Part shown: positions 1 to 5,571 of the stretch, piece after piece | Numbering within the stretch: the first letter of the stretch is position 1 | Layout of the letters: every line of letters begins with the position of its first letter | Source of the DNA: Frankiaceae bacterium | Lineage (GTDB): Bacteria > Actinomycetota > Actinomycetes > JAVEEJ01 | DNA length: 6,065 nt | Assembly (NCBI GenBank): GCA_030840515.1 | Contig: JAVEEJ010000291.1 | Coordinates: 1 to 6,065, forward strand | Direction of reading: 5' to 3' | Position numbers and translations under genes: made by a program | Notes under the pieces: model-generated | What the model was told of the DNA's origin: nothing | What the model saw: only the letters and a program-made list of their open reading frames with translations | The model's database searches: none

Positions 1-654
1 GCTCGTCCCCGCGGAACGCTCGACGAAGGTGATCGGCACCTCGACCACCTCTGCGCCGAGCAGGACGCTGCGCCATGCCATGTCCACCTGGAAGCAGTAC
101 CCCTGCGACTGCACGTGATCGAGCGGCAGCCGCTCGAGCAGGCTGCGCCGGAAGGCCCGGTAGCCGCCGGTGATGTCCCGAATCGGCACACCGAGCATGA
201 GCCGGGCATAGGCGTTGCCGCCCCGTGAGAGCAGCAGCCGCGAGCGCGGCCAATCCTTGACCTGTCCGCCCGCCACCCAGCGTGAGCCCAGCACCAGGTC
301 GGCGCCGGCGTGCAGGGCTGCCAGCAGCTTCGGCAGCTCCTCAGGCGCGTGCGAGCCGTCCGCGTCCATTTCGACGATCACGTCGTAGCCGCGGTCGAGC
401 GCCCAGCGGAATGCCGCAATGTAGGCGGCTCCGAGCCCGGCCTTCCCTGGGCGGTGCAGGACGTGGACCTGGCTGTCGGCCGCGGCCAGCTCGTCGGCCA
501 GCCGGCCGGTGCCGTCGGGTGAGCCGTCGTCGACCACCAGCACGTGGGCCTGCGGCGTGGCGGTGCGGACCCGCGCCACGATCCGCGGCAGGTTCTCCAG
601 CTCGTTGTAGGTCGGGATGCAGACCAGGACCCGCGCCTGCTCAGGGGCGCTCAT
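1..654 (-). CDS. ppm1: Polyprenol-phosphate mannosyltransferase (Ppm1/DPM1-type GT2), C-terminus cut by window edge
   Basis: This is a family 2 glycosyltransferase that moves mannose from GDP-mannose to polyprenol phosphate at the inner face of the membrane; the product feeds lipomannan/lipoarabinomannan-type glycans and protein O-mannosylation in actinomycetes. The frame reads 218 codons from an ATG at 654 to the window edge with no stop. Seen in it: the N-terminal nucleotide-binding start VCIPTYNE (about residues 11-18), VVDDGSPDGT (40-49), HRPGKAGLGAAY (67-78), the metal-binding EMDADGSH (95-102, DAD at 97-99), GSRWVAGG (about 123-130), and DITGGYRAFRR with a following GYCFQVDMAWR. These are the usual DPM1/Ppm1 landmarks. 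Family members of this soluble type are about 250-270 residues, so perhaps 30-50 residues are missing off the left edge. The ATG lies 14 nt inside the end of lnt, with an AAGGGGG Shine-Dalgarno about 6 nt upstream, which suggests translational coupling. No N-terminal Lnt fusion is present, unlike M. tuberculosis Ppm1. Confidence 0.93.
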   Translation of the reverse strand, partial: MSAPEQARVLVCIPTYNELENLPRIVARVRTATPQAHVLVVDDGSPDGTGRLADELAAADSQVHVLHRPGKAGLGAAYIAAFRWALDRGYDVIVEMDADGSHAPEELPKLLAALHAGADLVLGSRWVAGGQVKDWPRSRLLLSRGGNAYARLMLGVPIRDITGGYRAFRRSLLERLPLDHVQSQGYCFQVDMAWRSVLLGAEVVEVPITFVERSAGTS

Positions 655-2218
655 GGCCGCCCCCTTCCGGATCGCGCGGCGCAACCACAGAGCTGGGCCG
701 GCGACGCAGCAGTGTGAACGCCCACAGCAACCCGGCAAGTGTCGCGGCCAGCTCGGGCCAGGCGCCCAGGTGGTCGGCCACCGTCCGGGAACCGCGCAGG
801 GGAACCCGGGCCACGAGCAGGTCCCGGGTGAACTCCGCCGAGCGCTCCACCACGCGCCCGTCCGGGCTGATGACGGCGCTGACGCCGCTGGTCGCCACGA
901 CAAGCACCTCACGGCCGTGCTCGACAGCGCGCAGCCGCGACATGGCGAGCTGCTGCTCGGTCTCCCCGGTGCGCCCGTAGGTGGCGTTGTTGGTCTGCAC
1001 CACGATGGCCCGGCCACCCGCCTTCACGGCGTCGCGCACGATGCCGTCGTACGCGATCTCGAAGCAGATCACGTCCCCGATCCGCACCGGCCCCACGTCG
1101 AGCACTCCCACCCGGTTGCCGTGGCGGAAGTCCCGGGGCACCAGCGCGAAACGGCCCACGAGCTTGGTGACCACGCTGCGGAACGGCAGGTACTCCCCGA
1201 ACGGCACCGGGTGCCGCTTGACGTAGCGCTCCCCCGGACCGCTCACCGGGTCCCACACGACGCCGGCGTTCTGCACGTAGTGCTCCGGGTCGCGATCGTC
1301 GTCCAACACGGCGCCAATGAGCACGGGTACGCCGACGCCCTTGACGGCAGCCTCCACGAGGGCGGCAGCCTGCGCGTCGTCGAACGGGTCGAGGTCGCTC
1401 GCGTTCTCCGGCCACAGCACCGCGTCGGGCCGCGGCGTGGTCCCGGCGCTCACCTGAGCGGCGAGCTGGGCGGTCGCCGCGACGTGGTTGGTCAGCACGG
1501 CACGCTTCTGCCCGAGGAAGTCGAGGCCGAGCCGCGGCACGTTCCCCTGCACGAGCGCCACCGTGGCGCTGGGCGGTCCGCCCTGAGCGTCACCGCCGAC
1601 CGGCACGGGCACGAGCAGCCCCACCGCAGCCACGGCGGCGAGGGAGCCGCTCCACGTCACCAGCTCGGCCATGGACCGCCGGGCGGCGGCGTCGGCCAGC
1701 GCCAGCAGCGCCGCCCCCGTCAGCGCGACGGCGAAGGTCACCAGCGGGGCGCCACCGATCGCCGCCAGCGGGGTGAACGGCGTGTCCGGCTGGCTGAACG
1801 CGAGCCTCCCCCACGGGAACCCGCCGAACGGGACCCGCACCCGCAGCGCCTCCTGGCCGGTCCACAGCAGGGCCGTGAGCACCGGCCACGCCGCGGCCCG
1901 CTGGGCGAGGCCCAGCAGGGCTCCCAGAGGCAGGAAGAACACGGCCTCGAGTACGGCGACCACCAGCCAGCCGTCCACCCCGACGACCCGCAGCCAGGAG
2001 ATGAGCACGACGAAGCAGACCAGGCCGCAGAGCAGGCCGAGCACGGCCCCGGTGCGAGCCCGGCGACCCCGGACCGCGGCGGAGAGCAGCGCAACCCCGA
2101 CGGGCGCCAGCCACCACAGGTCGTACGGAGGGAAGGACAGGGCCAACGCGGCACCGGAGGCCAGGGCGAGCAGAACTGGCACAAGAGCCGAAGCTGTCAC
2201 GGAAGGCCGCGCCGTCAC
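641..2218 (-). CDS. lnt: Apolipoprotein N-acyltransferase
   Basis: This integral membrane enzyme adds the third acyl chain to the N-terminal cysteine of lipoproteins, the last step after Lgt and LspA. From the GTG at 2218 it is 525 residues, close to the family's ~510. The first ~205 residues are hydrophobic, with about seven candidate membrane segments (for example around 9-27, 57-76, 83-107, 155-175 and 187-205). A nitrilase-type (carbon-nitrogen hydrolase) domain follows, about 220-460, and a final membrane segment at about 486-505. The catalytic triad is visible: Glu271 in LWPEN, Lys334 in RYVKRHPVPFGEYLP and Cys385 in GDVICFE, near the E. coli positions 267/335/387; the second essential Glu is Glu342. 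The frame is open upstream to a GTG at 2263, but that codon lies in a strong predicted hairpin and lacks a good ribosome site. GTG 2218 has GGAGGGG six bases upstream, so it is preferred. The stop overlaps ppm1 by 14 nt. It is probably transcribed from the promoter at 2596-2624. Confidence 0.95.
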   Translation of the reverse strand: MTARPSVTASALVPVLLALASGAALALSFPPYDLWWLAPVGVALLSAAVRGRRARTGAVLGLLCGLVCFVVLISWLRVVGVDGWLVVAVLEAVFFLPLGALLGLAQRAAAWPVLTALLWTGQEALRVRVPFGGFPWGRLAFSQPDTPFTPLAAIGGAPLVTFAVALTGAALLALADAAARRSMAELVTWSGSLAAVAAVGLLVPVPVGGDAQGGPPSATVALVQGNVPRLGLDFLGQKRAVLTNHVAATAQLAAQVSAGTTPRPDAVLWPENASDLDPFDDAQAAALVEAAVKGVGVPVLIGAVLDDDRDPEHYVQNAGVVWDPVSGPGERYVKRHPVPFGEYLPFRSVVTKLVGRFALVPRDFRHGNRVGVLDVGPVRIGDVICFEIAYDGIVRDAVKAGGRAIVVQTNNATYGRTGETEQQLAMSRLRAVEHGREVLVVATSGVSAVISPDGRVVERSAEFTRDLLVARVPLRGSRTVADHLGAWPELAATLAGLLWAFTLLRRRPSSVVAPRDPEGGGHERP

Positions 2219-2223
2219 TCTGG

Positions 2224-2279
2224 GCCCCTCCGGAGGCTGCGTCGGGCGCAGGGCCTCGTACACCCTGCGCCGCCGACGC
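2224..2279 (-). promoter_or_regulatory. Hairpins at the lnt ribosome site (5' leader)
   Basis: On the minus-strand RNA, GCGTCGG (2279-2273) pairs with CCGACGC (2245-2239), and CGCAGGG (2269-2263) pairs with CCCTGCG (2253-2247). Only a 3-nt/1-nt internal asymmetry separates the two helices, and the apical loop is 9 nt. Immediately after it, GCCUC (2237-2233) can pair with GGGGC (2228-2224) around a CGGA tetraloop, burying most of the Shine-Dalgarno. There is no U-run after either stem, so neither looks like an intrinsic terminator. The stems are read directly from the sequence; a role in controlling lnt translation is inferred. Confidence 0.5.
2225..2231 (-). promoter_or_regulatory. Ribosome binding site deciding the lnt start
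   Basis: On the minus strand GGAGGGG is followed by six bases (CCCAGA) and then GTG at 2218. This is the only strong Shine-Dalgarno near the candidate lnt starts and argues for a protein 15 residues shorter than the longest open frame. The motif is the right half of the palindrome CCTCCGGAGG (2227-2236), and it could pair with GCCUC just before it. Confidence 0.7.
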
Positions 2280-2321
2280 TACCTGTCCAGCTGGTCCGGC
2301 AAGACGGCGCGCCTCGGGAAC

Positions 2322-2401
2322 AGACCCGGACACCCTTCGGACCGACCGCGCACCAGCTGGATGCCGGTGACGCAGCCGTTGTCTACTGGGTGTCCGGGTC
2401 T
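2322..2401 (-). repeat. Perfect 14-bp inverted repeat, 52-nt spacer, in the lnt leader
   Basis: The plus strand has AGACCCGGACACCC at 2322-2335 and its exact reverse complement GGGTGTCCGGGTCT at 2388-2401. In the predicted minus-strand transcript this would form a 14-bp perfect helix closing a 52-nt apical region. That region contains the self-complementary octamer CCAGCTGG (2353-2360), which also occurs at 2287-2294 just outside the repeat. A match this long is unlikely by chance in a few hundred bases even at high GC. The spacer is too long for an intrinsic terminator, and no U-run follows. Confidence 0.6.
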
Positions 2402-2459
2402 CTCCCTGGAGTGTCGCACCGCCCGTTGCGCACAGTCGCCTCGTCCCGCCCTCCCGCTG

Positions 2460-2539
2460 GTGCTGGACCTGGCACCCGGGGGCTGCGCGGCATGCCGGGT
2501 GCGACCCGACTGCCCTGCACGTCCCTCACTGCCCAGCAC
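2460..2539 (-). repeat. Nested inverted repeats in the lnt leader
   Basis: Outer arms are CCAGCAC at 2533-2539 and GTGCTGG at 2460-2466. Inside them lie GCACCCGG at 2472-2479 and CCGGGTGC at 2495-2502, an exact 8-bp pair around a 15-nt loop. The two pairs are nested, so they can form in one folded RNA with a 5-nt and a 30-nt unpaired side. A direct repeat ACTGCCC (2509-2515 and 2528-2534) falls in the longer side. Each arm alone could arise by chance in GC-rich DNA; the nesting is what makes it worth listing. Confidence 0.4.
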
Positions 2540-2595
2540 CTCACGTGGTCAGAAGCCCCGTACGCCACGGGCTCTTCGCCGTGGACGGCCGGGAA

Positions 2596-2624
2596 ACTAC
2601 AGAACGAGGCCTAGTACCTGTCAA
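2596..2624 (-). promoter_or_regulatory. SigA/HrdB-type promoter, likely for lnt-ppm1
   Basis: On the minus strand the consensus -35 hexamer TTGACA (2624-2619) is followed by a 17-bp spacer and TGTAGT (2601-2596) as the -10, in the actinobacterial TNNNNT style. Transcription would start near 2589-2590. The nearest gene downstream is lnt, giving a leader of about 370 nt. The hexamers and spacing are seen directly; promoter activity and its target are inferred. Confidence 0.6.
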
Positions 2625-2640
2625 CTGCCGTCTGACCTGC

Positions 2641-2657
2641 GTAAACACTGTGTTCAC
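2641..2657. promoter_or_regulatory. Inverted repeat upstream of the -35, possible operator
   Basis: The 17-bp sequence GTAAACACTGTGTTCAC has 8-bp arms around a central T with one arm mismatch (core AACAC-T-GTGTT). It sits 16 bp upstream of the TTGACA and is clearly richer in A+T than its surroundings. Size and symmetry fit a dimeric helix-turn-helix regulator site (TetR/GntR-like). It does not match the actinobacterial LexA box or parS. Which protein binds, and whether it activates or represses, cannot be told. Confidence 0.4.
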
Positions 2658-2794
2658 CCACGTCAGAGCCATGATCGACGATGAAGGAACCGGGCCAGGA
2701 ATCGTCAGTTCTAGGGGTGCGGGCTCCGGCTTGTGGACCTCGTGGGCTAGTCGTCCGTTTGCCGGGGGTCAACCGCCCTGGTCACAACGGGGCT

Positions 2795-2815
2795 GGCGCC
2801 ACGGTGAGGTGGCCC
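2795..2815 (-). terminator. Weak candidate terminator hairpin after kal
   Basis: Ten bases beyond the kal stop, GCCAC (2798-2802) pairs with GTGGC (2809-2813) around a 6-nt loop and can be extended by two G-C pairs with one bulge. No U-run follows, as is common for GC-rich actinomycete hairpins, so this is only a possible end of the kam operon. Confidence 0.22.
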
Positions 2816-2824
2816 TTCGCGCCC

Positions 2825-3211
2825 TCAGGAGGCGGGTACGACGACCGTGCCAGTCGCTGTCGTGACCACGAGCGGCGGGTCGCACACCGCGGCGGCGCTG
2901 GGGCCGCGGTCGGGTTGGGCCCGGCAGACCACGCGCGCCTCGAAGCGGACCGCGCGGCTGCGGCTGCCGACGCGGGTGATCTCGGCGCTGACCTCGACCA
3001 CGTCACCGCCGTACACGGGTCCAAGGAACTGGACGTCGTCGTAGGAGGCGAACAGGCCCTCGTCGCCGTCGCTCACGATGCACAGCTCCGTGGCGACGTC
3101 GCCGAACAGACCCAGCACGTAGGCGCCGTCGACGAGGTTGCCGCCGTAGTGCGCGTGGGAGTGGGCGACATAGCGCCGGTGGCTGACGGAGGTCCCGATC
3201 GTCGCGGTCAC
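2825..3211 (-). CDS. kal: 3-aminobutyryl-CoA ammonia-lyase
   Basis: Kal removes ammonia from L-3-aminobutyryl-CoA to give crotonyl-CoA, a late step of the 3-keto-5-aminohexanoate lysine degradation pathway. It is a small cytosolic single-domain hotdog-fold protein. The 128-residue product has the expected length and the hallmarks I recall from clostridial and fusobacterial Kal: SHAHYGGNLVDGA (about residues 18-30), LFGDVATEL (35-43), GDEGLFASYDDVQFLGPVYGGD (49-70), then the strand-rich EVSAEITRVGSRSRAVRFEA. The sequence alone could be read as a generic acyl-CoA thioesterase, but the GGNLVDG/GDVATEL pattern and its place directly after kamDE favour Kal. The GTG start overlaps the kamE stop as GTGA, and an AAGG lies about 9 nt upstream. 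The last ~25 residues (Ala/Val/Pro-rich) are less family-like. It appears to be the last gene of the operon. Confidence 0.87.
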   Translation of the reverse strand: MTATIGTSVSHRRYVAHSHAHYGGNLVDGAYVLGLFGDVATELCIVSDGDEGLFASYDDVQFLGPVYGGDVVEVSAEITRVGSRSRAVRFEARVVCRAQPDRGPSAAAVCDPPLVVTTATGTVVVPAS

Positions 3212-3966
3212 GCTGGAACCTTGGCAGTGGGGAGCAGCGCGTGCACGAGATAGGACGCCACCTCCGCCGGCGTGGTGCCCCGACCGAAGATCCGGTCGAC
3301 GCCGAGATCCTTCGGGGTCACCGTGTCGAAGCGCGGGCCACCCACGATGACAAGAGGGCGGTGGGAGGCATCAGGCCAGGTCGCGACGACGGCTTCCGAG
3401 ACCTCGCGGGTGTGGTGCAGGTGGGCGTCCTTCTGAGTGACCACCTGGCTCGTGAGGAGGGCATCGGCGTGCTCCGCCTTAGCGCGCGCCACCAGCTCGT
3501 CGGCCGTCACCTGCGAGCCCATGTTCACCACGCGCACCTCGCGGTAGTACTCCAGGCCCTTTTCCCCCGCGAACCCCTTGACGTTGAGGATCGCGTCGAG
3601 GCCGACGGTGTGGGCGTCGGTGCCGACTGTCGCGCCGACCACCACGAGCTTGCGACGAAGCCGGCTGCGGATGGCGAGGTTGACCTCTTTGGCTGTCAGG
3701 ACAGGGAATTCACGCTCCACGACCTCGACCTGCGAGAGGTCCACCAGGTGACTGACCCGGCCGTAGACGACGAAGAAGGTGAAGTCGGGGCCCATCGCCT
3801 TGGAGTGCACGACGGTCGCGGGTTCGAGGCCCATCTTGCGGGCGAGCTGCAGCGCTGCCCCGTCAGCGCGGCCGTCCTTGCCGACCGGGAGGGTGAAGGA
3901 CAGCTGCACCATCCCGTCGCCGGTGGTGTCGCCGTAGGGCCGCACGATCTTCGGCTCCCCAGTCAT
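3208..3966 (-). CDS. kamE: Lysine 5,6-aminomutase beta subunit
   Basis: This is the cobalamin-binding subunit of the adenosylcobalamin- and PLP-dependent mutase that moves the terminal amino group of L-beta-lysine (or D-lysine) from C6 to C5. The 252 residues are slightly shorter than the ~262 of the clostridial protein. The N-terminus (IVRPYGDTTGDGMVQLSFTLPVG, about 7-29) is family-typical. The B12 motif DxHxxG is present in TVGTDAHTVGLDAI, with Asp117 and cobalt-ligand His119. Lys130 lies 11 residues after that His, in NVKGFAGEKGLEYY, the same spacing as His133/Lys144 of the clostridial enzyme, where the Lys holds PLP. MGSQV (149-153) and the C-terminal IVGGPRFD (about 207-214) complete the Rossmann-like B12 domain. 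The ATG overlaps the kamD stop as ATGA and is preceded by GGAGGGG about six bases upstream, so subunit synthesis is probably coupled. Identification is confident. Confidence 0.96.
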   Translation of the reverse strand: MTGEPKIVRPYGDTTGDGMVQLSFTLPVGKDGRADGAALQLARKMGLEPATVVHSKAMGPDFTFFVVYGRVSHLVDLSQVEVVEREFPVLTAKEVNLAIRSRLRRKLVVVGATVGTDAHTVGLDAILNVKGFAGEKGLEYYREVRVVNMGSQVTADELVARAKAEHADALLTSQVVTQKDAHLHHTREVSEAVVATWPDASHRPLVIVGGPRFDTVTPKDLGVDRIFGRGTTPAEVASYLVHALLPTAKVPA

Positions 3967-5525
3967 GTGCGCCCCTCCTCGAGCAGGTCGGACGCCGGGT
4001 TCAGGTAGCCGTCGGCCTTCTTCACCACACCGTCGAGCCCCTTGCCCCCATCCGCAGGTCGCTTCGTGATGCCGAAGGTGCCATCGGCGATCGCGTCGAG
4101 AAGGCCGTCGTCCACGATCCGCTGGAGCAGCTCGACCGACTCCCCCAGCACCCGGTGCGCCCGCTCGACGACGAAACCGCCTGGCGCGGGGCGGAAATCC
4201 TCAGCGAGGTCGCCCACGGCGTTGCGCACGTAGTTCACGTTCTCCAGCGCGAGATCGCGGTCGGACAGGAACGGTGTGTGGATGCCCTCGGTCATCATCC
4301 CGACCAGGATGATCCCCTGCCCGGTCATCACCCCGACCAGGTTGAAGAACGCGTCGAGCAGGTAGCCGGCGAACACGTTGCCGCTCATGTGCTTCGTGGG
4401 CGGCATGTACTTCAGCGGTGCCTCGGGGAACAGCTCGCGGACGAGCAGGGCGTGCGCGAGTTCGAGGCGGAACGAGTCGGGGATGTCGGGGTTGATCTCG
4501 AAGGCGTGGCCGAGGCCGAGCTGCCACGGCTGGAGACCGGCCTCGAGCCCGAAGCGCTCGTTGAGCAGCTGGCTGACGATGACGGTGTGTGCCGCGTCGA
4601 CCGCGTCTGCGGTGGTGAGGTAGTTGTCCTCGCCGGTGTTGATGACGATGCCGGCGCGGGCGTGGATCGCACGCGAGAAGCGCTGGTCGATGAACGTCCG
4701 CTGCGGGTTGATGTCGCGGAAGATGATGCCGTACATGCAGTCGTTGAGCATCATGTCGAGCCGCTCAAGTCCAGCCAGAGCTGCGATTTCCGGCATGCAG
4801 AGCCCGGATGCGTAGTTGGTCAGCCGCACATAGCGGCCGAGCTCTCGACTGACGTCGTCCAGCGCCGCGCGCATCAGGCGGAAGTTCTCCTGCGTGGCGT
4901 AGGTGCCGGCGTAGCCCTCGCGCGTCGCGCCTTCCGGCACGTAGTCGAGCAGGCTCTGGCCCGTGCTCCTGATGACGGCGACGATGTCGGCGCCTTCACG
5001 CGCGGCGGCCTGCGCTTGCGGGATGTCCTCGTAGATGTCCCCGGTGGCGACGATCAGGTAGATCCACGGCTTGGGCGGGTCGCCGAGTTTGGCGAGCAGC
5101 TTGTTGCGGTCACGCCGGTTGCGGTCGATCCGGACGAAGCCTGTGCCCACGGCCTTGCGTGCAGCCTTCGCCGCGCGCTCGGCGTCCTTGCCCGTCGGCA
5201 GCGCGAAGCGCACTCCCCCAGTGGCTGCCTTCTCGGCCATCGCCACGAGGTCCGTGTGCTCGCCGCTCGCGAGCGCGTGCCAGACCGGCAGCGCGACGCC
5301 GTACTCGAGACCGACCTGCTCCCTCACCGCATCGACCAGGTGGTTCACCCATGGCATCCCGGTGGCGTCGGCACCGGTGACTCCGGCAAGCCTCAGCGTG
5401 GCGCGCTCCACGGAGACCGTGGTGTGGGTGTGCGCCAGCTTCTCGACTGGGGCAGCGGCCTTGCGCGCGAGCGCCCTGGCCCTGCGGACCACGGCCGGGT
5501 CGAGGCCGAGCTTGGTCTGTGGCAC
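3963..5525 (-). CDS. kamD: Lysine 5,6-aminomutase alpha subunit
   Basis: This is the large catalytic subunit of the same mutase; it makes 3,5-diaminohexanoate from beta-lysine in the cytosol by a radical mechanism. The 520-residue length fits the family (~516 in Clostridium sticklandii). Blocks visible in order: the leading helices to about 130; VGTGFVRIDRNRRDRNKLL (126-144); WIYLIVATGDIYEDIPQAQAAAREGADIVAVIRSTGQSLLDYVPEG (154-199), part of the TIM barrel; YASGLCMPEIAALAGLERLDMMLNDCMYGIIFRDIN (238-273); INTGEDNYLT (295-304); and PPTKHMSGN (375-383). Arg186, Ser191, Ser240, Tyr265, Arg270 and Asp300 sit two positions from the active-site residues I remember for the clostridial alpha subunit. 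The GTG start has GGAAGG six bases upstream. It follows the amidohydrolase stop by 46 bp and ends inside the kamE ATGA overlap. No frameshift or missing block is seen. Confidence 0.96.
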   Translation of the reverse strand: MPQTKLGLDPAVVRRARALARKAAAPVEKLAHTHTTVSVERATLRLAGVTGADATGMPWVNHLVDAVREQVGLEYGVALPVWHALASGEHTDLVAMAEKAATGGVRFALPTGKDAERAAKAARKAVGTGFVRIDRNRRDRNKLLAKLGDPPKPWIYLIVATGDIYEDIPQAQAAAREGADIVAVIRSTGQSLLDYVPEGATREGYAGTYATQENFRLMRAALDDVSRELGRYVRLTNYASGLCMPEIAALAGLERLDMMLNDCMYGIIFRDINPQRTFIDQRFSRAIHARAGIVINTGEDNYLTTADAVDAAHTVIVSQLLNERFGLEAGLQPWQLGLGHAFEINPDIPDSFRLELAHALLVRELFPEAPLKYMPPTKHMSGNVFAGYLLDAFFNLVGVMTGQGIILVGMMTEGIHTPFLSDRDLALENVNYVRNAVGDLAEDFRPAPGGFVVERAHRVLGESVELLQRIVDDGLLDAIADGTFGITKRPADGGKGLDGVVKKADGYLNPASDLLEEGRT

Positions 5526-5571
5526 GGGGAACCTTCCGGCAGAGACGCTGCTGAGAGGGAGATCCTACGGC
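5526..5571 (-). promoter_or_regulatory. Amidohydrolase-kamD spacer with kamD ribosome site
   Basis: This 46-bp gap carries GGAAGG (5537-5532 on the minus strand), six bases before the kamD GTG, supporting that start. A TAGGAT (5565-5560) looks like an actinobacterial -10, but no acceptable -35 lies 16-19 bp upstream, so an internal promoter is not supported. The gap is short enough for read-through from the amidohydrolase. Confidence 0.5.

Larger units (their letters stand above)
2219..2824. other. Intergenic region between kal and lnt, no convincing protein gene
   Basis: About 600 bases without a recognisable gene on either strand. Short open frames exist (for example minus 2383-2568 and 2279-2539), but their translations are Arg/Pro/Gly-rich, resemble no family I know and lack good ribosome sites. 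The part nearest kal (2658-2824) shows only a weak hairpin. The middle (2596-2657) is locally richer in A+T and carries a minus-strand promoter and an inverted repeat. The part nearest lnt (2219-2590) is dense in inverted repeats and is probably the transcribed leader of lnt. I looked for tRNA, RNase P RNA, tmRNA and SRP RNA landmarks and saw none. Confidence 0.7.

Noticed and set aside
2279..2539. 86-codon minus-strand open frame in the lnt leader
   Set aside because: Low-complexity Arg/Gly/Pro-rich translation, GTG start without a ribosome site, and it spans the inverted repeats; more likely leader RNA than a protein gene.
617..2614. 665-codon plus-strand open frame opposite lnt
   Set aside because: It lies antisense to a well-supported lnt with intact catalytic residues. 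Its translation is His/Arg/Gly/Gln-rich without domains, typical of an antisense frame in GC-rich coding DNA.
2744..2772. Second minus-strand promoter starting with TTGACC
   Set aside because: The 17-bp-spaced hexamer is TAGCCC, lacking the final T of the -10; clearly weaker than the promoter at 2596-2624.
2219..2824. Known structured RNAs (tmRNA, RNase P RNA, SRP RNA, T-box, cobalamin riboswitch)
   Set aside because: None of their conserved core motifs could be found by eye on either strand. A B12 element would be expected upstream of the kam operon, outside this window.
2545..2865. 106-codon plus-strand open frame across the kal-lnt gap
   Set aside because: It crosses the promoter and runs into the end of kal. 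It has no domain and no convincing ribosome site.
3241..4008. 255-codon plus-strand open frame opposite kamE
   Set aside because: Mirror of kamE codon bias; no ribosome site or domain of its own.
5560..5565. TAGGAT as a -10 element for kamD
   Set aside because: No -35-like hexamer at the right distance upstream; a TANNNT match alone is too common to call.
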